This document shows, piece by piece, positions 34,106 to 44,825 of a DNA stretch of 64,000 bases (the first letter of the stretch is position 1; each line of letters starts with the position of its first letter). The stretch is from Isoetes taiwanensis (taxonomy: Eukaryota > Streptophyta > Lycopodiopsida > Isoetales > Isoetaceae). The notes under the pieces were generated by a model. The model had not been told where the DNA came from, ran no database searches, and saw only the letters and a list, made by a program, of their open reading frames with translations. The stretch spans positions 16,445,563-16,509,562 of the forward strand of contig JAJEKV010000021.1 in NCBI GenBank assembly GCA_021234155.1, given 5' to 3'. A program made the translations under genes and the position numbers.

Positions 34106-35312
34106 TGAATTTGATCAAGGGAACCATCGGAACCTTATGGGGACTTCAATGATGTGGTGATGCCGGGGAGAAGTGTTGCCCTTATTTTTGTCATTAGGAA
34201 ATTAACGTGGTATGGCTAGTGGATTAAATTGATAGGAGTATATTGCATTTCTTATAAGGGAAATTGCCTTAGTGCAAGCTGTGAGTATTGTGAAAATGCT
34301 AAGTATAAGATCTACTTCGATGTCATCATAAGGATCATTGGATAGGCTATTTCAACATGTATGGGCAACATCGGCAAGAGTATGAGCTAGACACATGTAT
34401 AATAAATCTATAATGAACATCACATGTCATGGTCTTTGCATTGTTCCACTGTTGTCTTTGTATTTGATGTCTATTGGAACCTCCGAAGTCGGGCTTCTAG
34501 GTTCGGTGGCCTAGGTTGCTTCGACATTCTCATGTCATCTGTGTTCTATATGGTATTCTTGAGCTCTTTGATACCGGGCATAGTTCTCCTGGCAAGGATG
34601 CTACGTCAACTCTTGTGACTCTATGGTAGGAGGTTCTCCAGCGCCAGACGTGGGCTAGGGAGGGTATGCACATATGAGGTTTACCCCACCACTCTGCTAC
34701 ATGGCTCGGAATGTGAGCTGGCTAGGCATTTCTCCGCTAACAGAGCTTGGATGTAGGCTGGCTGAGCTTCCCATTGTCTCTGAGCTATGTTACGATGTTT
34801 TGGCACTTTGACTATGTTTCTTTGCTTATGATGCTCATGTTTGGTATTTCTTGGGATTAAGTTGTCATTGTCTAGCACTGTACTCACATAGAATCTTTGT
34901 TTTGCTTGTGCTTATGTCTTTGTATCCAAGATTCTAGAGTGTTTTCAATGCATGCATTGGAACCCAGGGATTCCCACTTAGTCACGAAGATTAACCCCAT
35001 TGAGTGCATGTGCAGTGAATTAGGAAGCAGTGGTCAAGCTAATGGAGAAAGTGGAGCTGGGGAGCATGGTTAAACTAGAAGATTTTGAGCCGAGTTGCTA
35101 CATTATATTGTACTTGTATTGTGGATATTATAATTCCTCTTGATTTATGTTGAATTCGTGAGAATGGTTCAGATTCCAACTGTAAAGGAAATTTCAATTC
35201 TTCACCAATACTATTGTTTTTTGTAAAGTTTATACCCCTAGATCTAGTCTTTTGCAAGTTTTGACAAGATCTCGAGTTGCCAGGAGGGTCAACTCGGCAG
35301 GCTCGTCACAAT

Positions 35313-35336
35313 TGGTATCAGAGCCAAGTTTTGATC
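35313..35336 (+). promoter_or_regulatory. Family X primer-binding site, extended complement to initiator tRNA-Met
   Basis: Two bases after the LTR, TGGTATCAGAGCC starts an 18-base primer-binding site. The match continues for about 24 bases with two differences. Compare the almost complete tRNA copy at 44756-44823. Confidence 0.85.
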
Positions 35337-35825
35337 TTATTCTCTATGTTGCTTTGGTTTAGTATTTTGTGCTAATCTAAGGAGTTAATTAAAAAATAAA
35401 CCATTGGGATGGGCATCAGTTGCCTTGCATGTGGATGGAATCAGTGAAGACTGCCACAGATTGCTCAGAATAGTCACAAGAATTGTAATAGTAAGGAAAT
35501 GCATTACTTTGAATGATTGTAATCTAATTAAGTAATAAGAAATATAAGGATTAATAACTCTAAAATGGTAAAGAACCTGACAGATTGACCTCTGAGATGG
35601 CTCTTAAGTAGATCCTGCTTGACGGAAGTAAAGGAGAATATAAAGAACTGGAGGATTTGGGTGGGGGAAGGGGAGGGGGGTTTGAGGTCTTGCAAAAACC
35701 GAATTAAACAACAAAGAACTACCCAACATACACAGGGGTGTAGGCATATATAGAATTTATTTAGTCACTCGTATACTGAGAAATGTTATGTAAATCCAGA
35801 AAGACATATAGAGGATATGCTTAAA
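35337..35825 (+). mobile_element. Family X internal leader, no coding frame
   Basis: Sequence after the primer-binding site, AT-rich with a G-rich run near 35660-35680 (GGGTGGGGGAAGGGGAGGGG). No gag is visible before the MITE begins, so the element is truncated here. Confidence 0.5.
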
Positions 35826-36190
35826 AATAAAATTCCCCCTTAAACCCCCTTTGGTTTGGGTGCATATTCACACGGGGGGTGACTCCGGGCAACGAGAGCT
35901 GTTGGATAGGCATATTCACCCCTTATTCCTTAATCTATATCGTACATAAAGTTCCTCGTTTGTGGGGTATGCAAGTACAAAATTTGCTATACTATATAAC
36001 AAGATTCGCAAAATACTATAAGATTTGAGGCCATGTACTATATGGTGTTGATTTTGTACATGTATAATATGATTTTATGGGCTCTCGCTGCCCTACGTCA
36101 CCCCCCGTGTGAATATGCACCCAAACCAAAGGGGGTTTAAGGGGGAATTTTATTTTTAAGTGTGGAATGTAATGGTTTGTGTTATACCTA
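35826..36190. mobile_element. Fold-back MITE-like element, copy 3 (inverted, shortened arms)
   Basis: The arms AAATTCCCCCTTAAACCCCC and its complement GGGGGTTTAAGGGGGAATTT enclose a centre that is the reverse complement of the centre at 18481-18698 (for example GTTCCTCGTTTGTGGGGTAT). Both arms are shortened by deletion relative to the 18-kb copy. The right side ends TGGTTTGTGTTATACC. Confidence 0.8.
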
Positions 36191-36195
36191 AAAAT

Positions 36196-36236
36196 TTTTG
36201 GCCCCTTCGGGGCCTTCAACAAACCGAAGGGTTTGA
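36196..36236. repeat. Two short hairpins next to the MITE
   Basis: GGCCCC-TTC-GGGGCC and CAAACC-GAAG-GGTTTG lie side by side. The first resembles the CCCTCAAGG phrase found outside the other two MITE copies. Confidence 0.7.
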
Positions 36237-36329
36237 ATATAATGAATTGTATTTATTTTTAAAAAAATTGGGTCTTGGTTGCTTATTATAGACCAAGTCG
36301 TTGGCATACACAACATGGTTTGTATCCTA

Positions 36330-36425
36330 GGACCTCTTGAACACATTTACAGTATGATACAAGCACCTCTTATACACATTTACAAATATCATACAAGCAG
36401 TAAAGATCTCCGAGAATCGAACCTG
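36330..36425 (-). repeat. Possible tRNA-derived SINE fragment
   Basis: On the - strand CCAGGTTCGATTCTCGG at about 36411-36427 matches an RNA polymerase III B box. It is followed by a duplicated phrase (TGTAAATGTGTWYAAGAGGT) and then, near 36260, a T run. No clear A box. Confidence 0.3.
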
Positions 36426-36429
36426 GAGT

Positions 36430-37510
36430 AACTTAAGTGATTAAAACATAGTTGAAAGAAAACTTTGATTTAGTTGCAACTTGACTAAGGAATGGCATAA
36501 GAACACATGGTGAGAAGCTTAAATGTTTCGTTGGTAGCTTAAGCATAAAATATATTTATGACCACATTCATAAAATATGTACCTACAGGATTCTAATGCA
36601 ACACAAGAAACCAAAGTCATAATTAGATTTCAATATCTAGCACAAGATGCCAAAGCCAATAAAATTTTAGCATAGTATTCATGAAAATCTCTATGCACGA
36701 AATACCTAGAGCATTTAACATCTATTCATGAAAATGTTTATGCATGAAACCTTATTAATTTACAGCATCCCTCAATTACATTGCATTTATTACTCGCATG
36801 GCCTGCATCTATTACTAACATGCCCTGCTGTAGCATAGCGATTTGCTAACATCTATTACTGGGATGCCCTGCTGTAGCATAGCGATTTGCTAACAATATG
36901 GATACTATAGCATCTCCAGGGTCAAATTTAAAGCAATTCAATCCACTTGATGAAAGTATTAAATAAAAGCTAGATCAAGGCAAATGAAATCACTCTAGGA
37001 CTCTGCCTGGATGAAGAGATTAGCTGCTCCGCGTGCATTTGAAAGTGTGCATTTGAAACTGCAAATGGATACAACAATTGTTTGGTTCAAAAAATAATCG
37101 ATTTGAAATACATAACAACATTCAAGAAATTTGTGTACCTCATCTATGAATGTTTTTGTTCCATCTAAAACAACATATGGAAATGCTTCCAAGTCAGGAA
37201 TCAGACGGCCATGACCTCTGGATACCAAAAATTGCATACCATATCTGCATCTATGAGAGCATTTTGCTGACTCAACATGGTAGCAGAAGCGCCTTTTTAC
37301 TTAGCCATATCTAAGATGTGCCTTATTTTGCCCCGAAGTAGCTTAGCTTCCCAGTCACTGTTTCTCGTCCCAAGAGTGCCTGCTACATCTTCAAAAGTAT
37401 CATTCTTCTAGATGCCACATTTTTCCACAACAGACTAGTTTTGAAGCAGATGTGTTTTCATGGGTCTGCACTTCTATACACATGGCACATACTCAAATAC
37501 AAGAAACTAT
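36430..37510. other. No gene recognised; 44-bp tandem duplication inside
   Basis: CATGCCCTGCTGTAGCATAG and the following GATTTGCTAACA occur twice at about 36818-36893. A short - strand frame at 36995-37237 has no recognised motif. Confidence 0.4.
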
Positions 37511-37539
37511 TGGTTACCTTAATAGGAAAGGAGTGCAAA

Positions 37540-38035
37540 ACAACGAAGTGTACGTGAAAATGAAGCTGAGAAGAAAATCAAGTTGGAGATGAGGAGAAAG
37601 CGAGAAGCTGAGCTTTTAACACTACAAGAGGAAGAGAAGCTTGCAATCCAAGAGAAAATAAGATTAGAAAAGGAGAAACCTGAGGTTCTTGAACAAGCTA
37701 AGTCTGTTATGGTTCTTCTTTACAATCGCCAAAGCATTGGCGGACGCCATTGCAGATGCTTTGCTAGAAGAGGGCAAATGTAAGCGCCTTTGCTTACTAT
37801 CCACCTCAAATTTTTATCTCGTCTCAGTACTTCAAATTCATTTCCTTTGCAGATTGTCGAGCAAGAAAAGGCTAATATTGTGGAATCTTCCAAATCTATC
37901 GACACTATTGAGAAACGTTCACCGCAATCGCCAATTCTTCCGAGCCTTGAAGAAGAGTCAAAATCGTGACGGAGGATTCACCCAAACAGATTGTGAGTAT
38001 ACCGGAGAAACTAAGGAGCCGAAGACGATCTGATG
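37540..38035 (+). pseudogene. Fragment of an unidentified spliced gene (coiled-coil segment)
   Basis: A frame at about 37540-37700 is strongly charged (EMRRKREAELLTLQEEEKLA), as in a coiled coil, up to EVLEQAKS. A different frame follows with AKALADAIADALLEEGK near a GT at 37780. After an acceptor TTTCCTTTGCAG near 37852, the frame reads IVEQEKANIVESSKSIDTIE ending at a stop near 37968. An exon-intron-exon structure is plausible but has a frameshift. I do not recognise the family. Confidence 0.35.
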
Positions 38036-38039
38036 TCAA

Positions 38040-39860
38040 CCCTAAACCCACGTGGTTTTACTCTAGGTAAACAACGTATTGTACAAGATAAAGTTACTCA
38101 ACAGAAAGATGAGGATGTCTCGAGTAAAAATAATGATGTGCCAGCAGAAACACAGAACAAAAGCAAGGTGTCTGAAATATCCAACGCAGAAAATATAGTT
38201 CCAGAAACTATTGCATATGCTACACAAAGGTGCAGAAGCCAGTAAAATCCCTAAAGCGTGAACTACAATCCGGGAGCCCTAAAACCGCCACTCCATTGCC
38301 ATCGAACTCCTCGAAGCCATAGCCATAACTTCCAGATCAACCAGAATAGAACCCTAAAGTGGAGTTCCAAAATCCAACCCTAAAGTAGAACTCTCGAGGT
38401 CTTGCATGCCACGATTTGAAAATCGTGGAGGTACCATTGGAAAATATCAATAAAATTAATCCAGAATTAGTGCACCCGTATGCGCACTCTAGATGTACGC
38501 ATTAGTACATCTAATTGCATACGCGATGAAATCATAGCAAAACCATATGCAAAAGCGTACAAAAATACAAAAGGAACCCCCTGTTATAATGCTAGATATT
38601 TATTCAAAGTTCCATGATAAAAAAGTTTCAAAACTATGGATTTAGATCAAGAGAATCTACTCGTCAGTAATAAAAAACATGTAAGTAGCAAATGTTGATG
38701 CACCAAACCTGATGATACCAAAACCCTGGAATCTCAATAAAATCCAAAAATTGGCTTTCTGATGCAGTTTTATTTTGTAAGGTTCATTATACAACCTGAA
38801 AACTTCAACCAATGCAAATATGATCTTGTAGAAAGGACAAAACACCACTAAATAAAAAAGTCCAAGGGGCGAAGAAGCTCAAGACTTGCAAATATTTCTT
38901 TTCTTGCTCTTCTTTCTTTGCTTGCTTGATTTTGGATAATAAAAAATTCTTTCATCTTGGAAACCTCACAACCTTGGAAAAACCAACCCCAAAAACGTTT
39001 CCACCTAAAGGGAAAAACAAGTATGCCCGATGTCAGCAAGCTGTAGTGATTGTATATTGGAATATATGTGGTGGAATAAACACGAAATTTGGACAAAGGC
39101 TTCCACATAAAAGAAATTTTGGAGCTATAGTAGTTGTGTTATTTCAGATTACGTGGTAAAAAAGAACATAGAACTTGGAGGGGAAGATGACAAAGGCTTC
39201 CAAAAGAGAGCTACCAAAGTCTATGTTGGTAGTAAAGATGAGACCATTATTTATGATGTTATTTGTGACAAATATCTCTGGGGAATGACTTTAAAAGTTT
39301 GGGCACTTGAATCTAAAAACAATGATGCAGTTACTCGAGAAAAGACATGTGCTTTTGTGCAATAAATTGCCTACTATCTTATGGCTTTGTAAAATAAAAC
39401 AAAACGCATAAAGACCTTGTAATATAAAACGAATCTCTAGAGGTTAGAGCAGAGATGTAGCTTATTGCATGTTTGTAGTATGCTCCATGGCAAGAAATGC
39501 ACTACAAAGGTCCATTTTTACATACGTTTTTATGCATATATACTGTGTTCAATGACTTTATGAAATAAGACAAATAAAGTGTATGTATCAGATGTAATAT
39601 AAACTGTATCTACTAAGTACATGAGAACATAGAAACACTTATACATTTCGTATGTGTATGATTCACAAAGAATATAGAGATGCTTCATACTGTGTAGAAA
39701 AACGCTCATTATGACAGCAATAAGAATTGTTAATTAAAAAAAAAAAAATACACTCTTGCTTGTAACATCCATTTATATAGTTCAAATTCTGACTAGAAAC
39801 CCTTAGTCTTAAACTGGAATATAGATATCAGTCCACCTTTTAAATAAGCCCATTATAAAA
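38040..39860. other. No gene recognised; LINE 3'-end fragment near 38.5 kb
   Basis: 38478-38572 on - matches 17243-17337, just beyond the LINE C-terminus at 16.1-17.3 kb, with 28 bases identical (38484-38511). The 70-aa frame at 39153-39365 has no recognised domain. Confidence 0.4.
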
Positions 39861-39861
39861 T

Positions 39862-40175
39862 TTAGTACCTCCTTTGCGATGCCACCAACGTGGTTGTTGA
39901 ATAAACCTTCACAACTACCTGTAAATTCAACCTAAGTTCAGCCAACTTGCAACATAAACTAATGTCCACCTCTTCTAGAAATGCCACCGACATGGTGGTT
40001 GAAGAAAATGAGAGCCCAAGTTCAGCTAATATACCACATAAGCAACTGTCTACCTCTGCTAGAGTGTGAACAGAGGCTGTTGTCGAAGACATGAGAGCTA
40101 GCCATGCAGTATTTACCATCAGCTAATTTGCGACATAAGCAAATGTCTACCTCCTCTAGAACGTGAACCTTAAAT
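39862..40175 (-). repeat. Tandem repeat of about 84 bp, open in one frame
   Basis: At least three degenerate copies of about 84-90 bases. On - they translate as LAELGLSFSSTTMSVAFLEEVD-type units of about 28-30 residues (frame 39862-40119, 85 aa). Repeated motifs are EVD-x2-LC and LAEL. It could be a fragment of a repeat protein gene or a minisatellite open by chance. Confidence 0.55.
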
Positions 40176-40179
40176 GTAA

Positions 40180-42335
40180 AATTCATGGCTGACGTGCATA
40201 AAATGCAAAGTTCGGATTAGATCACTGGTCTCACCTGAAGTTTGGAAAAGCATCAAATGTCACTAAGCATCATTGAGATGACCCTCCCTCCATGAAGTAC
40301 GAAAGCTCATTGCTGAACAAAATATACAATTTCAACAAATTTTTAGCCAAAACAAACTAAAAACATAATGTACTTGCAAGTTTATAACTACAGATTGTGG
40401 AAATCTTAAATGCCTCTATTGATGCAGTTGTAGCATACCATCATTAGTTTACTTCCTTCTGCAATTGTTCTGATCATGCGATATAGGCATGCCACCTGGG
40501 AAGACATAATAGATCAAAATAGTACCACTGTAAACCGAGTTTGAACAAATTCCATATAGTTGAATAATCTGCAGTTCAAAATGAACGCAATTTGCAATCT
40601 GCTAGTGTTTTGTACTCCATCATGACATGTCTAATACAAAGCATTTTTAGCATTCAAATGTATAACCAAGAGCTCTAGGCATCTGACAGAGTTCCAAACA
40701 CTTCACAACAAAAGTAACAACCCCCCATTTGCAGAAAAATTCATTTGTTGCCTGCACGGAGTTTGTACTAAAGCTAAAGAAAGCTATTATCAACTTTCTG
40801 CCCTTTCATCGTCAGTGAAGGCAGATGCATCAAGAAATCGAGTTCTGTAATCAGAGCCATATAGCTAGTTTTAAACAGAGCACAAAACATAAAAATAACA
40901 GAAATCTAATATAGCTAGAAGAGAAGCAGATTTGCAGTTATTATTTACCATGTGCATCAAGGGGAATGTAGCTTTGCAATATAAGTTGGAGCAAAAAGGA
41001 GGCAATCCTTGGCATGTCAAATTTGTTGGCCACATCCTAGATCCCATCCAACCATTGCATCAATAAAATGCAACCACATTCCTCTTCAACTTAATTGCTC
41101 CTAGATGCAGCAAGAGCAAAGATAAAGATTATCCAGTAGCAACAGTAGCATATTAAAAAGAATATAGAAAAGAAATAATACGTGGCTTGGCAATATGCCA
41201 TTGTTGCCATCAGAGATTGGCAAATTAAAACATCATCTGCCTTATGCTCAACGTCATCTGCCTTATGCTCAGGTTATTGTGCATAAGATAACAGCTTGGC
41301 CAAGGACGTTTGTGCAAAGGTATTGCTACATTACATGATGCTCTAGATAAACCATTATAATCTGGGAAGGATTTCACAGTGCACCTTATAATTCTTCACA
41401 CAGTGGACCTCTTGAAAAAATATTAAACCTCTTGTGTGAAGCTGGGATGATGAGATCTGAAATTTGAATAAGAGAAATTGTGTGGAGCCGGAATGATAAG
41501 AAAACATTTGCTATAACCGGAAGCAACAATAAGAGAAAACTAATTTTATATGTCCAAACTCATAATTTTATATGTCCAAACTCATACATCAACCCAAATA
41601 TTACAGAGTAAAATATATTGTTCTTGCCTCATCGTTCTAAGCCTGATGTGTTGTGTTACTTACAATTGATACCATGCCGAAGAACAACCACTCTCCTAGG
41701 CATCGCCTATCTGCAAGAAATGTAACAATAAGAAACACCTAGCAAGCATATACATGCAACTAAATAAATCATACCTCCATTTCTGAATCACGGCTATCCT
41801 AACCCATGTATGCAACTGCCCTACATGATTTATCATGTTGCACTATCCAATGCTTATTTTCCTGCTCCTGTGGCCTTCTTAAAGGCACAAGCTCGAAGAA
41901 GATCATATCTGGAAGAAGGCAAGGGTCGACCTGATTCAAAAACAGGTCTGATTAAGGATCAGTCAAAAGCTCCGGAAGGCCAAAATAGAAGAAGCAAGAA
42001 ATCCAGGAATCGGATAAGCCGGCAATCGGAAATCGGATAAGGAGAGCCTAGAAAAGGATTCCTATACGACCAAATTAGGGTATCATGAAATTCACATGCA
42101 ATCGGATAGCCAAAAACAAATTCTCATCAGATAATCCGAAAATATGAATGACGATCTTCCCGAACAGATGTCGGATTCGGACATGCATGAACCAAACCAT
42201 AAGGAGTTTTGTTTTCGATTTCTAGGGAACGGGGAAATTTATCCGGGAACTAAAAACCTTCAGAACCTTAGGAAAATAGCTTAACAAAAATTCCAAAAAG
42301 TTTCCTACCAAACCAGAAAATCCAAATTTAAACAA
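40180..42335. other. No gene seen
   Basis: AT-rich DNA without coding signal. Small local duplications: CATCTGCCTTATGCTCA twice near 41233-41270 and TTTTATATGTCCAAACTCATA twice near 41545-41590. Confidence 0.45.
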
Positions 42336-42339
42336 TAGA

Positions 42340-43560
42340 TAGGATTAAGCAGTTTGACCAAGAGGTCATAAGAAGCTTATGGGGGCTTTTGAGTATGGCT
42401 ATGGCATAGAGCACTGTTAATGTAACAGATAAAGTATATAGGTGTTGGATTCACATCAATATGACAGCCAGGCTCGTGACTTCCTCGACATGTTGTATTG
42501 CTATCAATGTCTTCATCATTGAGTTGCTACCGCGACATGGCATAGGACGTATGAGTAAGTTCGGCAAGGGAACTAAATGAAGGAAAATATGGTAAGTTAA
42601 TGTCTAATGGATTCCATCAAGTTGCATTCCTTTTGGTGGGGAATGGATAATCTGAGATGTAAGAGATTGGTTTGTAGCAAGCTACTTCAACATGTATGGG
42701 CAACTTCAGCAAGGAACAGAGTATGATCTAGGCACCTGTAATAGTAGGAAATAATTTAAAGAATATCACATGTCTTGGTCTTTGGTTTTGCATCACATGT
42801 GTCTTGGTATTTTGATGTCTCTTGGATCCTCCGGGGTCAGGCTTTTAGGTTCGGTGGCCTAGGTTGCTCCAGCATGCTCATGTTCATTTATGTTTCTCTG
42901 TGGTATTCTTATGCTCTGTGACACTGGACATAGCTTTTCCAGGATGCTACGTCACCTCTATGAGTCCATGGTAAGAGGTCCTCCAGCACCAGACATGGCT
43001 TGGGAAGGGTATACGCATCCGAGGTACACCCTACCAACTCCGCCAACGGGGCTCGAGATGTGAGCTGGCTGGATATTTCTCTGCTAACAGGGCTTGCATG
43101 TAGGCTGGCTTAGCTTCCCATTGTCCTGTAGCTATATGTCATGATGATTTAGTATTTTTGGTTGAATCTTTGCTTCTGATATTCATCTTTGGTATCTCCA
43201 TGGATTATGTTGTCATTGTCTTAGCACTGTACTCACGTAGAATTTTCCGCCTGTGTTTGTGCTTATTTCCTTGTTACCCAAGATTTGCAGAGTACCTCCA
43301 TGCATGCAGAGGTAGCCAGGGATCCCCACTTAGTCACGAGGACTAACCCTAGTAAGTGCATGTGCAATGAATGAGCAAGGCGGTGTTCAGGCGGATGCCA
43401 GAATTGCAGCTGTGGATCGTGGTTGAGAATTATGGATTATTTGTTGATTAGATATTATGAATGTATTGAGGATATTGTTGTTGAATATGATGGATACTTC
43501 ATATATAAGAATGGACCAATTTCAAATGCAAGGAAAATTCCATTCTTCATCATGTCAAAT
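42340..43560 (+). mobile_element. Family X LTR fragment, + orientation
   Basis: Matches the 34.1-35.2 kb part of the first X LTR (GGTTCGGTGGCCTAGGTTGC, GAGCTGGCTGG, GATCCCCACTTAGTCACGAG). The final part with GTCACA is missing, so the LTR is cut at both ends. The left boundary near 42340 matches 48470. Confidence 0.75.
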
Positions 43561-43916
43561 TGAATATAAACAACAGAAAATAAAACATGATCGATTAGTT
43601 CCATAAGTTGTAGACGTCTAACAAAGAAGGTTCAAGACATGCCAAATCTGTTGATTCAAGCTATATCGGGAATTTCCAAGCATTTTCAGACCTTCTTGCT
43701 TCAGAATTAGCCCTTCCAGAGATGTTATACTCACTAGTTATCTTTCGTAAACAAATTCATAATTTATCATATTTGCATGCAAAAATCATGTACAGATTAA
43801 TCATGGCAACTCATAGCATTTCAATTGATCAATAGTAAAACCCCATCTGAGAATTTCTTCATGCATAGACTTTTGGACCCTTTCTCATTGCTTGCAATCA
43901 ATTCTGACTCAATATT

Positions 43917-44719
43917 ACTATTTCTGTCATAACTTTTGCATGCAGATGAATTTCGGGCTGATCAGACCCATTCCAGAAAGCTTACTCAGAAATCTTTCTA
44001 GCAAAAGGATACTAAAAAAGAATCTCAAGTCACTGAGATATAATGCTCCAATGTTCGGGCTCCAAAACTGCCCAAAATTGCTCCATGCCTTCATGCTCTG
44101 CAACAATCCTTTCTTCAAAAAGACAAAACCCTAGACTCATGCTTACGTACGTAATTACGTATATTGACACATCAAGTGGCCAGGACCGTTACAGTTCCAG
44201 CATCACTATTTCTGTCATAAGTTTTGCATACGGATGAATTTTGGGCTGATCATACCCATTTTGAAAAGCTTACTCAGAAAACTTTCCAGTAAAAGAAAAA
44301 CCACTAAAAAGGAATCTCGAGTCGCTGAGATACAATGCTCCAACTTTCGGGCTCCAAAACTGTCCAGAATTGCTTCCTGCCTTCATGCTCTGCAACAATC
44401 CTTTCTCCAAAGAGACAAAACCCTAGACTCATGCTGCATTCATGCTATGCATGTGTACATACGTACGTAATTACATATATTAAGACATCAAGTGGCCAGA
44501 CCGTAGAAAAATCACTAAAAAAGAATCTCGAGTCGTTGAGGTATAATGCTCCAATGCTCGGGCTCCAAAACTACCCAGAATTGCTCCTTGCCTTCATGCT
44601 CTACAACAATCCTTTCTCCAAAGAGACAAAACCCTAGACTCATGTTGCATTCATGCTATGCATGTGTACATATGTACGTAATTAGTATATTGACACATCA
44701 AGTGGCCAGGACCGTTACA
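43917..44719 (-). repeat. Three tandem copies of the family X LTR start
   Basis: On the - strand, units of about 210-310 bases begin with TGTAACGGTCCTGGCCACTT at 44719 and 44193, plus a degraded start near 44500. Each continues through ATGAGTCTAGGGTTTTGTCT and GAGCCCGA. The first and second end near TGCAAAAGTTATGACAG. The third is shortened. Confidence 0.85.
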
Positions 44720-44755
44720 GTACCTTGTATGTGCATACCACTCCCGGTCCACGTT

Positions 44756-44823
44756 TGGCGCATTGGAAGCGTGATGGGCTCATAACCCACAGGTCCCAGC
44801 ATCAAAACCTGGCTCTGGTACCA
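44756..44823 (+). tRNA. Near-complete initiator tRNA-Met(CAT) copy with CCA, at a retrotransposon primer-binding site
   Basis: The 68 bases correspond to plant initiator tRNA-Met from position 8 to the 3' CCA. The D-arm region TGGCGCA..GGAAGCGTG, an anticodon arm TGGGCTCATAACCCA with CAT, a T-arm CCAG.ATC.AAACCTGG and the end GGCTCTGGTACCA are all recognisable. I count about 5-6 differences. The seven bases of the 5' acceptor strand are missing, so it cannot form a normal acceptor stem and is not a working gene. The CCA abuts (2-base spacer) the end of a family X LTR that reads on the - strand, exactly where the primer-binding site should be. Plant nuclear tRNA genes do not encode CCA, which points to copying from a mature tRNA primer. 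Confidence 0.85.
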
Positions 44824-44825
44824 AC

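Larger units (their letters stand above)
28500..34110 (+). mobile_element. Ty1/copia retrotransposon, structurally complete, coding decayed
   Basis: The copia element carries two LTRs of about 590 bases (28505-29094 and about 33515-34105). It also has a primer-binding site, gag-protease-integrase-RT-RNase H in copia order and a polypurine tract. Both flanks carry the 5-base duplication TGAAT (28500-28504 and 34106-34110). The LTRs differ at several positions, so it is not recent. In-frame stops and frameshifts affect integrase, RT and RNase H. A 110-bp retroposon has inserted near the end of pol. Confidence 0.95.
27149..35310 (+). mobile_element. Family X long LTR (about 2.55 kb) interrupted by a copia element
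   Basis: The LTR starts TGTAACGGACCTGGCCACTT at 27149 and ends GGCTCGTCACA at 35310, giving TG...CA ends. Removing the nested copia element and one target copy leaves about 2.56 kb, close to the 2.44 kb of the related LTR at 44826-47269. Sequence such as GGTTCGGTGGCCTAGGTTGC and GAGCTTCCCATTGTC is shared by all X LTRs in the window. A primer-binding site follows directly. Insertion is into the C-terminal end of the LINE. Confidence 0.85.

Noticed and set aside
44110-44140. AAACCCTAG strings as telomere-like repeats (also at 44418, 44630)
   Set aside because: They are single occurrences within the X LTR start units, not tandem arrays.
44756-44823. Functional initiator tRNA gene
   Set aside because: The 5' acceptor strand is missing and CCA is encoded, which plant nuclear tRNA genes do not do.
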